A stretch of 64,000 bases of DNA, taken from Streptomyces chartreusis NRRL 3882 (GTDB lineage: Bacteria; Actinomycetota; Actinomycetes; Streptomycetales; Streptomycetaceae). Shown here in pieces: positions 54,373 to 63,244 of the stretch. Each line of letters opens with the position of its first letter. Position 1 is the stretch's first letter. The position numbers were made by a program, and so were the translations under genes. The stretch is taken from the NCBI RefSeq assembly GCF_900236475.1, contig NZ_LT963352.1, positions 8,589,001 through 8,653,000 of the forward strand, written 5' to 3'. The notes below the pieces were generated by a model that worked only from the letters and a program-made list of their open reading frames with translations, searched no databases and was not told where the DNA came from.

Positions 54373-55185
54373 CCCGTCGAAGCCGACCACCAGCACGGCG
54401 GCGTCGTCGTCGTGCCCCACCTGCTCCGCGCCCTTGATCAGGGCGGCCGCGAGCGCGTCCACGTCCATGCCCGCCGCCGCCGCGATGCCCGCGAGCCGCT
54501 TCACCTGGTCGAGGCCCTCCTCGAGCCGCAGGCAGGGCCCCTCCACGACACCGTCCGTGACCAGCACGAACATGCCACCCGTGGTCAGCTCGTACCGGGT
54601 CACCGGATACGACACCCCCGCCTGGATCCCCAGCGGCGGTCCGCCCTCGTCCACGGTGACGCCGGACTTCCCGTCGGCCGTTGCCCAGACGCAGGGCAGG
54701 TGCCCGGCCCGAGCGCTCTCCAGTACGCCGGCACACGGGTCGAGCCGTATGAAGGTGCAGGTGGCGAACAGATCGGAGCCCAGGGACAGCAGCAGCTCGT
54801 TGGTCCGGGCCAGGACCTCGCCCGGCTCGCTGGTGACGGAGGCCAGGGCCCGCAGCCCGGCCCGCACCTGCCCCATGAAGGCGGCGGCTTCGATGTTGTG
54901 GCCCTGGACGTCACCGATGGACAGACCGATACGGCCGTCTCCCAGTGTGAAGGCGTCGTACCAGTCGCCGCCCACGTTGAGCCCCTGGTACGCGGGCGCG
55001 TACCGCACGGCGAGATGCAGCCGGCGGGCGACGGGCAGATCGCGCGGGAGCATGCCGCGCTGCAGTGCGATGGCCAGCTCGACCCGCGACCGCTGCATCT
55101 CGGCCTGCGCACGCGCCTGAGCCGTCAGCGCCCCGAGCCGGGTCAGCAGCTCGTCGCCGTCGTCCGTCGTGCCGGTGCGGGACAT
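54355..55185 (-). CDS. SpoIIE-type PP2C protein phosphatase
   Basis: 276 aa stand-alone PPM phosphatase. A short coiled-coil N-terminus (LGALTAQARAQAEMQRSRVE) leads to LQRGMLPRDLPVA. The catalytic domain has NVGGDWYDAFTLGDGRIGLS, IGDVQGHNIEAAAFMGQVRA, GGPPLGIQAGVSYP, VLVTDGVVEGP and a metal site in VGHDDDAAVLVVGFDG. Likely dephosphorylates an anti-anti-sigma factor. ATG at 55185 after CGGAGTG. The 3' end lies inside a 26-bp tandem repeat, so repeat changes could alter its last residues. Confidence 0.93.
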   Translation of the reverse strand: MSRTGTTDDGDELLTRLGALTAQARAQAEMQRSRVELAIALQRGMLPRDLPVARRLHLAVRYAPAYQGLNVGGDWYDAFTLGDGRIGLSIGDVQGHNIEAAAFMGQVRAGLRALASVTSEPGEVLARTNELLLSLGSDLFATCTFIRLDPCAGVLESARAGHLPCVWATADGKSGVTVDEGGPPLGIQAGVSYPVTRYELTTGGMFVLVTDGVVEGPCLRLEEGLDQVKRLAGIAAAAGMDVDALAAALIKGAEQVGHDDDAAVLVVGFDGPEAQP

Positions 55186-55239
55186 TGATCACTCCGGCGA
55201 GGATGGCCACGGTCGGTGACGACCCTCGAAGCAAATCAT

Positions 55240-56069
55240 CTAATTTGTGTCCATAGGAGGATACGTGGCTGAGGCCCCGTCGACGACTCGTGCTCCCCGC
55301 GCCCGCCCGACCGCCGCCAGCACGAAGGTGACGCTGATCAGCAACGCCCAGGCGCCGAACTTCTCCACCCCCACCGGCTCCCAGCCGTGCTCCTGGTACG
55401 GATAGCGCCAGGCACCGACGAGGGTGGCGAGGTTCTCCGCCACCCACAGGAAGAAGCCGATCAGGACGAACGAGAGCGCCAGCGGCATCCGCCGGCGCAC
55501 ACCCCGCACCGTGAAACACACCGACGTCCCCGCGGTGACGGCCAGCAGCAGCCCAGCCAGCACCCAGCGGGCATCGGGCAGCCAGTGATGGCTGAAGAAG
55601 TTGACGTAAACGGCCGCGGCCACCACCGCCGTCGCCCGCGGCCGGTAGCGCACGAGCCCGAGATCGAACAGATGCCACGCCCGGCACACGTAGCTGCCCA
55701 CGGCCGCGTACAGAAACCCGCCGTACAGCGGGACCCCGGCGAACTTCAGCACGCCCGGCTCCGGATAGCTCCACGAACCGAGCGACACCTTCACCAGCTC
55801 GAAGGCCAGGCCGATGACGTGACAGACCGCGATGACGGCGATGTCCCGGCCGTTCTCCCAGCCACGCAGCCAGAACAGCAGCGTGAGCAGCACGCCGTAG
55901 ACGACCAGCAGGTCATAGCGCGCCACGGGCAGGTCGGGCAGCAGGGTGGACACGGCCACGCCGGACAGCAGCGCGATGGCGAACGCGCACGCCCGGGTCT
56001 GCTTCAGGCGAAGTCGAGCAGCTGCCGGACCGGCGCGGTCCCGGGGCCGGTGGAACGTGCAGGGATCAT
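55240..56069 (-). pseudogene. DUF817 membrane protein gene with an N-terminal frameshift
   Basis: The main frame encodes a good DUF817 protein (ARYDLLVVYGVLLTLLFWLR, FELVKVSLGSWSYPEPGVLK, GVPLYGGFLYAAVGSYVCR, YVNFFSHHWLPDARWVLAGL, LALSFVLIGFFLWVAENLAT). Its family N-terminus is in another frame: the ATG at 56069 gives MIPARSTGPGTAPVRQLLDF and then a TGA at 56004-56006. The main frame resumes with LKQTRACAFAIALLSG. Restoring one base near 56008 joins them. Either a true frameshift, a sequencing error, or translation restarts at the GTG at 55959, which yields 239 aa lacking the first helix. Seven or so TM helices; function unknown. Confidence 0.82.
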
Positions 56070-56096
56070 GGTGCCCTGTAGGACGGGCCCGCGCGC

Positions 56097-56708
56097 CTAC
56101 CGGTTGCAGCGGCCCTCCCCGGCCGGCACCCGTCCCTCACCGGCTGCGCCGCCCCGGGCTGCACCGCCTCCGGCTGCGTCCCGGGCTTCGGCCACGGCCT
56201 TCCGCAGCAGCCCGGCAAGACGCTCATCCGCGTCAGGCGCGGCGCACAGCACCCGCAGTGCGTGTTCCAGGTACCGTCGCCCCGGGCCACGCCACCACAA
56301 CAGATCGGCGACACGTCCCGGCAGCCCGCCCGCACGGACGTGAGCGAGCCTCTCGCCCCGCCGACGGCACGCACGGCCGTGCCGCGCCAGACGCCGGGAC
56401 GGCCATCGCAGCACGCGCGCCGCACCCACGACCGTGCCGACGAGCAGCGGCGCGTACGCCCGATCCACCGGACGGGCGTCGGCGAGCTCTGCGGCCAGCG
56501 GCCACAGGGCGTGCCGGGTGGCGTCACCGACGCTGTCGTTGACCACGCGGACCAGAGCCGCGAGCGCCGGATGCGTACCGGCCGGGCTGTCGGTGAACCC
56601 GCCGCCGGCCAGCAACGCGGCGCTCTCCATCAGACAGGCGCCGTCGTCGGGGTGCAGGTGCGCGAAACGCCCCGGCACCGGAAGGCCGTGCGGGGGAAAG
56701 TCGGTCAT
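56097..56708 (-). CDS. Hypothetical helical protein
   Basis: 203 aa, not recognised. It starts PPHGLPVPGRFAHLHPDDGA and continues with Ala/Arg-rich helices (ALVRVVNDSVGDATRHALWP, AARVLRWPSRRLARHG, ADLLWWRGPGRRYLEHAL). The last ~25 residues are Gly/Ala-rich and disordered. The ATG at 56708 follows CGGAGG. Lies 19 bp downstream of the phosphate transporter gene stop in the same direction, so probably co-transcribed with it. No membrane segment or catalytic motif. Confidence 0.7.
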   Translation of the reverse strand: MTDFPPHGLPVPGRFAHLHPDDGACLMESAALLAGGGFTDSPAGTHPALAALVRVVNDSVGDATRHALWPLAAELADARPVDRAYAPLLVGTVVGAARVLRWPSRRLARHGRACRRRGERLAHVRAGGLPGRVADLLWWRGPGRRYLEHALRVLCAAPDADERLAGLLRKAVAEARDAAGGGAARGGAAGEGRVPAGEGRCNR

Positions 56709-56727
56709 GTGGGCCTCCGGGCTGGGA

Positions 56728-57726
56728 TCAGAGACCGGTGACGGCGTGCAGGACGAGGTAGATCGCGGCGGCGGGAATCCCGGCGCCGAAGAACGTGAGC
56801 ACCCAGGCGGTGACGATGGAGCGGGCCACTTGCCAGCGTACGGCCGAGGCGCGCCGGGTGGCACCGGCGCCCAGAATGGCCGCGGTGATCGTCTGCGTGG
56901 TGGAGATCGGCGCCTTCACCAGGAACGCGGTGGTGTAGAGGACGGCCGCGGCGGCGGTCTCGGCGGCGAACCCGCGCGGCGGATCGAGATGCACGATGCG
57001 CCGGCCGAGGGTGGTGATGATGCGACGCCCGCCGCTGTAGGTACCGGCCGCCATGGCGGCCGCCACGGCGGCGATCACCCACACCGGAACCGAGAAGTCG
57101 TCCTGCCAGCCCGCCGTGACCAGGGCGAGCACGATGACCCCCATGGTCTTCTGGGCGTCCTGCAACCCGTGCCCCAGGCCCATCGCGGCGGCGGAGACGG
57201 TCTGTGCCATACGGAAGCGGCGCATGGTCCGCCGGGGCGTCGAACGACGGAACACCCACAGGATGGCCACGTGCAGCGCATAGCCGAGAGCCACACCGAC
57301 CAGCGGGGAGAGCAGCATCGGCAGGACGACCTTGTCCACGATCCCGGACCAGTGCACGGTGGCGGAGGCGGCGAGCGCGGCACCGACCAGACCGCCGATC
57401 AGAGCGTGTGAGGACGAGGTCGGCAGCCCCCGCCACCAGGTGAACACGTTCCAGCCAATGGCTCCGAGGAGCGCGCACATGACCAGCAGCAGACCAGATT
57501 CGTCCTCGGGCGCACCGATGATGCCGCTGCCGACGGTCTGGGCGACCTCGGTCCCGAGGAAGGCGCCGCAGAAGTTCATCACCGCGGCCATGGCCAGCGC
57601 CACACGCGGCGTCAGGGCCCTGGTGGAGATCGAGGTGGCGATCGCGTTCGCGGCGTCGTGGAAGCCGTTGGTGAAGTCGAAGGTCAGTCCCACGATGATG
57701 ATCAGCACCACCAGGGTGAGCTCCAT
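56728..57726 (-). CDS. pit: PiT-family inorganic phosphate transporter
   Basis: 332 aa low-affinity phosphate permease with about ten TM helices. Family signature GFHDAANAIATSISTRALTP in the first half and its inverted-repeat partner KAPISTTQTITAAILGAG in the second; also GLPTSSSHALIGGLVGAALA and GLGHGLQDAQKTMGVIVLA. ATG at 57726. The DUF47/PhoU-like gene often found beside pit in actinobacteria is absent; an unrelated hypothetical gene follows instead. Confidence 0.95.
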   Translation of the reverse strand: MELTLVVLIIIVGLTFDFTNGFHDAANAIATSISTRALTPRVALAMAAVMNFCGAFLGTEVAQTVGSGIIGAPEDESGLLLVMCALLGAIGWNVFTWWRGLPTSSSHALIGGLVGAALAASATVHWSGIVDKVVLPMLLSPLVGVALGYALHVAILWVFRRSTPRRTMRRFRMAQTVSAAAMGLGHGLQDAQKTMGVIVLALVTAGWQDDFSVPVWVIAAVAAAMAAGTYSGGRRIITTLGRRIVHLDPPRGFAAETAAAAVLYTTAFLVKAPISTTQTITAAILGAGATRRASAVRWQVARSIVTAWVLTFFGAGIPAAAIYLVLHAVTGL

Positions 57727-57875
57727 GACCGATCACCTTTCCGCAGCCAGAGCGCCGGACCGCCACGGGCGCCGTCGGCGCACGGATCCATCGTGCCGCT
57801 AAACCCCCGGACGGACCCGCCCGGAGCAGCGGTAGTGGGACGAGGGGAGTCGGTGATCCGTTTTACGGTGTCCTG

Positions 57876-58475
57876 GTGCAATCTGTTCCGAAATGGGTTC
57901 TTCTGTCGTCGGCGTCCGCCCCCGTGGTGTTGATCATCGGCTGGATGGCGGCGGCGGCACTGCAAGGGCCCGGGTACGACCCGGCCGCTCAGACCATCAG
58001 CGTCCTGGCGGCCCCCGGAGGCTCGGGCTACTGGGTGATGACCGGCGCGTTCATCGCCCTGGGCGCCTGCCACCTGCTCACCGCCTGGGGACTGCGCCCG
58101 GCCGCGACCCCCGGCCGGCTGGCCCTGGCGGCCGGGGGAGTGTCCGCCCTGGCGGTGGCCCTGGTCCCGGCGCCGAGCAGCGGCGGCTCCCTGAGCCACG
58201 GCTCGATCGCCGCCGTCGGCTTCGCCGTCCTGGCGGCATGGCCCGTCCTGGCCATCCGGACCGGCGGCGGTGTCCCATGGGCCCTGCGGCCCGTGCCGTC
58301 CCTCGGAGCCACCGCGGTGATGGCGGTGGGCGCGGCATGGTTCCTGCTCGAGACGCATCTGCACGGCGTCGCCGGCGTCGCCGAACGCGCCGTCACGACC
58401 CTCCAGTCGGTCTGGCCGTTCGTGGTAGCCCTGTCCTGCCTGCGCCACTCCACCCGCGAGGCGCCCCCGAGGTGA
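57876..58475 (+). CDS. DUF998 membrane protein
   Basis: 199 aa with about six TM helices: SSASAPVVLIIGWMAAAALQ, GYDPAAQTISVLAAPGGSGY, MTGAFIALGACHLLTAWGL, LALAAGGVSALAVALVP, IAAVGFAVLAAWPVLAI and a last pair near the C-terminus. The PGYDPAAQTISVLA segment is the DUF998 hallmark. GTG at 57876; no strong Shine-Dalgarno. Divergent from pit. Function unknown. Confidence 0.85.
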   Translation: MQSVPKWVLLSSASAPVVLIIGWMAAAALQGPGYDPAAQTISVLAAPGGSGYWVMTGAFIALGACHLLTAWGLRPAATPGRLALAAGGVSALAVALVPAPSSGGSLSHGSIAAVGFAVLAAWPVLAIRTGGGVPWALRPVPSLGATAVMAVGAAWFLLETHLHGVAGVAERAVTTLQSVWPFVVALSCLRHSTREAPPR

Positions 58476-58519
58476 CGCGACACGCCTCAGTCACGACGAA
58501 ACCCTTGCCCGACATGCCG

Positions 58520-58567
58520 CATCGCAGGAACGCCGTGCGTACCACATCGCAGGAACGCCGTACGTAC
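58520..58567 (+). repeat. Two direct repeats upstream of tap
   Basis: CATCGCAGGAACGCCGTGCG at 58520 recurs at 58545 with one change, 25 bp apart, each running into TAC. A further GTACGCG pair follows at 58565-58580. Located just before the presumed tap -10 element (TAGGGT at 58599-58604). Confidence 0.8.
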
Positions 58568-58625
58568 GCGCTTGGTACGCGAAACCGACGCTCCGCGCTA
58601 GGGTTGCGGATCAGGAGGTGCCCTC

Positions 58626-60869
58626 ATGTCGGAGCTGTTCGACGCGGTTGATGCGCTGGTCGCGTCCCGCTCCCCGCTGCCGCCCCCGGCGGAACGCAAG
58701 CGGCTGCGCCAGGCCCACGGCCTGACGCTGGACGAGGTGGCCGCCGCGCTGCAAGTGCGGCGTGCGACGGTCAGCGGCTGGGAGGTCGGCAAGACCGAGC
58801 CGCGCCCGCCGGAGCGCGACGCATACGCCCGCATGCTGAAGCAGCTCGCCCAGCTCTACCCTGCCGCCAACGCCGCGGCGCCCGCGCAGGACACATCCGC
58901 TCCCGAGACGCCTGCCGCCCCTGCCGCGCCGGCGCCGTCGGCGGCCCAACCGCCCCGGGCGCGCACAGGATCCGCAGGCCCGACCCCCGAGGCCCCTCCC
59001 GGGAACGCCGCGCCCCGCCCCGACGCCCCCGCCGCTGTGCCGCGCCCGGCGGCATCGACGACCAGGCCGTCGTCGACGTCGCGCCGCCCCGGCACCACGA
59101 AGGCGGCCCCGGCGAATCTCCCGGCCTCCGATGCCGACCCGCGGTTCGCGAACGGTCCGTTGCTCGTCATCGACGCCGACGACGGCGCCCAGGTGATGGG
59201 CTACGGCATCGGCGGCCTGGTCCTCGACGTGCCCGCCAAGTCGCTCCCGGCTCTGGTGGAGTGGACGCTGAAGGAGGCTCAGCTCGGGGCAGGAAGGCTG
59301 CACGGCTCCGGCAAGGATGCCGACCCCCTGCTCGTGCTCACCGAGAGCGCGTGCGAGCGGTACGGGCTCCCGGTGGCACTGTCGGACGCCGAGCGGCTCA
59401 CCGGGCGCCTCCCGGACGGCCACAAGGTCATCAAGCAACTCGAGCGGGCCGACTGGCAGCTGACCAAGCGCGGGTTCGGGCCGTGGGCGCGGATCTACCG
59501 CCCTGCCCGGGGCCGTCAGCGCCAGTGCGTGCAACTGTGCATCCCGTCCTGGGGCGCGCTCGACGCCCGCACCTGGGGCCACGCCGCGCAGCTCGGACCG
59601 GCGGAACTCGCCCGCGTGCTCGGCACCTACGCCGCCCGCGTGATGACACCGCGCGGCTCGACCGCCGTCACCGGCCTGGAGCTGATGACCGCCCTCAACC
59701 CGCCGACCCGAGCGAGCGAGGCGGACGAGACGGGGAAACGGCACAAGGAACACCGGCCCGGCTCGCTGGGCGAGCACCCGATGGACTGCGCACCGTGCGA
59801 GGCCCCGGACGGGCATCCACTGCTCGCCGGCCTGCCCCGCTTCCACCAGCGGGGCCCGGACGAGATGCTCTTCGAGGAGGCGTACGACTGGGCACGTGAG
59901 CTCACCGACGCCGAGTGCATGCAGCGGTACCTGGTCGGCATCGACGTCAACCTCGCCTTCGGCGCTGCCGCCAATGGTGCCGTCGTCGGCCTGGCGACGC
60001 CGCCCGTGCACGTCACGAACCCCGTCTTCGACCCGACGCTGCCCGGCGCATGGCTGGTCGATCTCTCCCACGTAGACCTCTCCCGCGTCCTGGTCGGCAA
60101 GCAGTGGCGCCGGCTCGACAGCGCGTTGCTGCCCAGTCCGTTCACGCCGACCGGCGAGCGCCCGGAGGGCCCGGCCTGGTACGCGACTCCGACGGTGGCG
60201 TACGCGGTGGAGCTCGGTTACGACGTCGCCCCGACCGAGGCCTGGGTCAGGGAGGACAAGGGCAGGTTCCTGGACGGCTGGTACAAGCGGCTGCGTAACG
60301 CGTACGTCGACACCATGGCGGACCTCGGCGTGGGCGAGAAGCTGCGCCCACCGGAGTTCCTGGAGGCCATGGAGGGCTACCGGCAGCGCGATCCCGAGAT
60401 GGCGATGGTCCTGGACGCGGTCAAGTCCACGGTGAAGGGCGGCATCGGCAAGCTGCGTGAACGGGCGCGTGGCGGCGGCTGGAAGCCCGGGCAGCCCTGG
60501 CCGGCCCTGTCCCGCCCGACCTGGCGGCCCGACATCCGCGCCGCCGTCATCTCGCGGGCCCGGATCAACATGCACCGCAAGATGCTCAACCTGGCCGCGG
60601 GGACCGGCCGGTATCCCGTGGCGGTCCTGTCGGACTGCGCCGTCTACGCCGCGGAGGGGCCCAGTCCGCTCCACGTCCTGCCGTACGACGCCGACGGCAA
60701 GACGGTGCCCGGCAGCTTCCGGCTCGGGGTGTCACCGGGGATGGTCAAGCACGAGGGCACGCAGACCACCCTGTGGGCCGAAGCGGTGCGGGAGAAGTAC
60801 GGCCAGGTCCTCAACCTCGCCCGCTACATCAAGACCGGTGAGGTCACTGCCAAGGACGACGGAGAGTAG
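58626..60869 (+). CDS. tap: Telomere-associated protein Tap
   Basis: 747 aa. N-terminal XRE-like HTH (RLRQAHGLTLDEVAAALQVR, RATVSGWEVGKTEPRPPERD), then a Pro/Ala-rich linker to about 165. The long conserved Tap region follows (NGPLLVIDADDGAQVMGYGI, WQLTKRGFGPWARIYRP, CVQLCIPSWGALDARTWGHA, YLVGIDVNLAFGAAANG, ISRARINMHRKMLNLAAGTG, LSDCAVYAAEGPSPLHVLPY). Tap binds the 3' overhang at Streptomyces telomeres and recruits the terminal protein for end-patching. Length and partner gene match known tap-tpg operons. ATG at 58626 after AGGAGG. Strong evidence that the replicon is linear. Confidence 0.95.
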   Translation: MSELFDAVDALVASRSPLPPPAERKRLRQAHGLTLDEVAAALQVRRATVSGWEVGKTEPRPPERDAYARMLKQLAQLYPAANAAAPAQDTSAPETPAAPAAPAPSAAQPPRARTGSAGPTPEAPPGNAAPRPDAPAAVPRPAASTTRPSSTSRRPGTTKAAPANLPASDADPRFANGPLLVIDADDGAQVMGYGIGGLVLDVPAKSLPALVEWTLKEAQLGAGRLHGSGKDADPLLVLTESACERYGLPVALSDAERLTGRLPDGHKVIKQLERADWQLTKRGFGPWARIYRPARGRQRQCVQLCIPSWGALDARTWGHAAQLGPAELARVLGTYAARVMTPRGSTAVTGLELMTALNPPTRASEADETGKRHKEHRPGSLGEHPMDCAPCEAPDGHPLLAGLPRFHQRGPDEMLFEEAYDWARELTDAECMQRYLVGIDVNLAFGAAANGAVVGLATPPVHVTNPVFDPTLPGAWLVDLSHVDLSRVLVGKQWRRLDSALLPSPFTPTGERPEGPAWYATPTVAYAVELGYDVAPTEAWVREDKGRFLDGWYKRLRNAYVDTMADLGVGEKLRPPEFLEAMEGYRQRDPEMAMVLDAVKSTVKGGIGKLRERARGGGWKPGQPWPALSRPTWRPDIRAAVISRARINMHRKMLNLAAGTGRYPVAVLSDCAVYAAEGPSPLHVLPYDADGKTVPGSFRLGVSPGMVKHEGTQTTLWAEAVREKYGQVLNLARYIKTGEVTAKDDGE

Positions 60870-60881
60870 GGGAGCGAGCCC

Positions 60882-61436
60882 ATGGACACGGTCGGGGACG
60901 GTCTCGACGCCGCGCTGCGCAAGGCGTTCACGCGCCCGATCCCCAAGAGCGCGGGCGCGCAGATGCGCTACCTGGTCAGACAGCTCAAGGGCACCAGGCC
61001 GGTGGCCGAGTTGCTCGGCATCACCCAGCGCACCGTCGAACGGTATGTGAAGGACCAGATCAGAACGCCCCGGCCCGACCTCGCGCAGCGCATGGAGCGC
61101 GAGGTCAGGACGAGGTGGCAGCCCCAGATCCGGGCCAAGGCCAAACAGGCCGCGGCCACCACCGGCGGCATCGTCATCGACACCCGAGCCCGGTTCGGCT
61201 ACACGGCCGCCCCCGGAACCACCGACGACGCCCGGCTGCGCCACCTCACCGTCGCTCTGCCCCCGCAGTACGCTGCCCGCCTCTTCGAGACGAAGGAGGC
61301 CGGCGGCACGGAACAGCAACTGCGCGACATCGCGGCAGAGGCACTGGGCGAGGTGTACTTCCGCGACAACGGCCGCCGCGCCCATGGCCTCGAAGTCGAG
61401 TTCACCGACGTGGAGCACCTCGAGTTCGACCTCTGA
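60882..61436 (+). CDS. tpg: Terminal protein Tpg
   Basis: 184 aa, the usual length of the Streptomyces terminal protein that is covalently attached to 5' telomere ends and primes end-patching synthesis. ALRKAFTRPIPKSAGAQMRY, LLGITQRTVERYVKDQIRTP (HTH-like DNA-binding part), RTRWQPQIRAKAKQAAATTG, GIVIDTRARFGYTAAPGTTD, HLTVALPPQYAARLF, HGLEVEFTDVEHLEFDL. ATG at 60882 after GGGGAG, 12 bp behind tap, so one operon. Tpg also carries nuclear-localisation-like function in known cases. Confidence 0.96.
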   Translation: MDTVGDGLDAALRKAFTRPIPKSAGAQMRYLVRQLKGTRPVAELLGITQRTVERYVKDQIRTPRPDLAQRMEREVRTRWQPQIRAKAKQAAATTGGIVIDTRARFGYTAAPGTTDDARLRHLTVALPPQYAARLFETKEAGGTEQQLRDIAAEALGEVYFRDNGRRAHGLEVEFTDVEHLEFDL

Positions 61437-61496
61437 CACCGCCGGAGATCTTTAATCCGCTGCTCGAGAAGACCGTGGCCCCTACAGTGAAGCCCA

Positions 61497-62387
61497 ATGA
61501 CACTCCTACATGTCCATGACTACGGGGGCGATGGCCCTCAACTGGTTCTGCTGCACGGTTTCTCACGGTCGCTCGCCGACTGGGACGCCGCCGCCACCCT
61601 CCTCACCGCCGGGCACCGTGTCCTCGCCGTCGACCTCCCCGGCCATGGCCGCTCTCCCGGTATCTCCCCCTGGACCCTGCCCGCCGTGGTGCGGCACCTC
61701 GCGGACACACTCGACGCGCATGGCGTGCCGGAGGCCGTCGTGGTGGGCCATTCGCTCGGCGGCATCGTCGCGGTCGAGTACGCCCGGGCGAACCCGAACC
61801 GTGCCCGGGCCCGTGCCGCCGTGAACCTCGACGGCTTCTGGTGGGGACGCGAGTACCCCGGCGCCCACCGGGTGAGTGAGGTGCTGCTGGCGTCCGCCGG
61901 GTTCGTCGCGCCACCCGGGTACATCGAGGAGAAGGTCGTCTTCTCCGCCCGGCTCGGGATTCCCGCCGACCGTGCGGAGGCCGCTGCCCGCGCCGCCGCG
62001 CGTCCCTTGCCCGACGGCAGGTGGCAGACGCTGCCGGAACGGTCGGCGGCGCTGGAGATCCAGCACGAACTCGAAAAGCTCGGCGAGCTCGGTGTCACCA
62101 CATGGCTGGACGGGCTCGACTGCCCGCTGCTGCTGGTCCAGGCCGGTCGACGGCCGGCGCCGGCGCCCGGAATGGAGTGGTTCGCCGATTTCAGCACTCG
62201 CTTCGCGCAAGAGGTCTCCGACGAGCTGGCCGCGCTCTCCCGCAGCTGTCCGACGATCACCGTCGACACGATCGACGCCACCCACCCCATGAACCTGGAG
62301 ACTCCGGAAGCGGTGGCGACGCTGGTCGCCGACTTCGTTCGAGGACTGGTTCAACCGTCGCACCAGCAGCCGTCGAACATCTCCTAG
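61497..62387 (+). CDS. Alpha/beta-hydrolase-fold protein
   Basis: 296 aa alpha/beta hydrolase. Oxyanion region LVLLHGFSRSLADWDAAATL, AVDLPGHGRSPG, nucleophile elbow VVVGHSLGGIVAVEYA with catalytic Ser, and catalytic His in DTIDATHPMNLETPEAVA. Substrate unknown (esterase, lactonase or similar). ATG at 61497; a TACAGT -10-like element lies 8 bases upstream and no Shine-Dalgarno is visible, so the transcript may be leaderless. Its 3' end overlaps the tail of a decayed phosphotransferase gene on the other strand. Confidence 0.9.
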   Translation: MTLLHVHDYGGDGPQLVLLHGFSRSLADWDAAATLLTAGHRVLAVDLPGHGRSPGISPWTLPAVVRHLADTLDAHGVPEAVVVGHSLGGIVAVEYARANPNRARARAAVNLDGFWWGREYPGAHRVSEVLLASAGFVAPPGYIEEKVVFSARLGIPADRAEAAARAAARPLPDGRWQTLPERSAALEIQHELEKLGELGVTTWLDGLDCPLLLVQAGRRPAPAPGMEWFADFSTRFAQEVSDELAALSRSCPTITVDTIDATHPMNLETPEAVATLVADFVRGLVQPSHQQPSNIS

Positions 62388-62728
62388 CGCCTGCGGAGCG
62401 GGTTCGCCCAGCGCACGGGTGATGCGCACGAGAGCGGCCGCGGCGTGCAGGCCGGCGAACAGCGGCAGGCGCCCGTCGCGGTAGCCGTCGAAGAAGGCGT
62501 CGAACCGCGCCCGGTGCACGGACGCGGGCCGGCCGGTGTGGTCGGTCAGGTCGCGCACGGCGTAGGCGACATCGGCGGCGTACCAGGAGAGGGCGGCCTC
62601 GCCGAAGTCGTAGGCGATCGGCCCGCCCTCTGTACGTGTCGGGCACGAACCGCAGATAGCGCCGCCGGCCGTTCCACGGGAGCACGAACACATGCCGACA
62701 GCCACAAGCCGATTACGAACGGGGTCCA
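62360..62728 (-). pseudogene. Remnant of an aminoglycoside-phosphotransferase-family gene
   Basis: Two frames each hold part of a familiar phosphotransferase-family protein. MFVLPWNGRRRYLRFVPDT resembles the N-terminal lobe start. A different frame resumes with GPIAYDFGEAALSWYAADVA, YAVRDLTDHTGRP and FDAFFDGYRDGRLPLFAGLH, the segment after the magnesium-binding aspartate. Everything between, including the catalytic loop, is missing, with the junction near 62628-62640. The 3' end is overrun by the hydrolase gene. Not functional as a kinase. Confidence 0.75.
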
Positions 62729-62859
62729 CCGCGGTTCGAGGTGTAACGCGGGGCTGCTCGCGCGGCGCAGAAGTAGGCAGAAACGGGCCAGTCCGAGGCT
62801 GAATTCAAATGCCGGGGGCGACCGTTGTAAACCTCTCACGCGCGAGATTGGGATTTCTT

Positions 62860-63213
62860 GTGAACAACACCGACCCGGTTTCCGGATACCAGGCCTACGA
62901 CCCGTCCCCGGGGCATGGCCGCCCCGCGCGCGACCAGGCCACGTCGCGGCGGGTAGCCCTTGCCATCTGCACGATCGCCGACATCGCGGCGGGATTGCTG
63001 GGCCTGTGGATCGTGCTCTACCTGCTCGACGCGAACCAGGCGAATTCCTTCGTCGAGTTCGTCCACGGGGTGGCGGACTGGCTGTCCGGATGGGCACAGG
63101 ACATTTTCACGATGGACACCGAAGGGCTGCGCGTTGTCCTCAATTACGGCCTCCCGGCGGTCATCTATTTGCTGATCGGCCACGGAATCGCTGCCCGACT
63201 CAACCGGGCCTGA
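62860..63213 (+). CDS. Small YggT-like membrane protein
   Basis: 117 aa. The cytosolic N-terminus has a DPVSGYQAYDPSPGHGRP tail, then two TM helices (ALAICTIADIAAGLLGLWIV and VLNYGLPAVIYLLIGHGIAA) separated by ANQANSFVEFVHGVADWLSG. The layout resembles YggT-like actinobacterial membrane proteins. GTG at 62860 chosen because the conserved family starts there; a longer ATG at 62809 is possible. Function unknown. Confidence 0.75.
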   Translation: MNNTDPVSGYQAYDPSPGHGRPARDQATSRRVALAICTIADIAAGLLGLWIVLYLLDANQANSFVEFVHGVADWLSGWAQDIFTMDTEGLRVVLNYGLPAVIYLLIGHGIAARLNRA

Positions 63214-63244
63214 TGGCATTACCGGGGTCGAACGACATGGGCGT

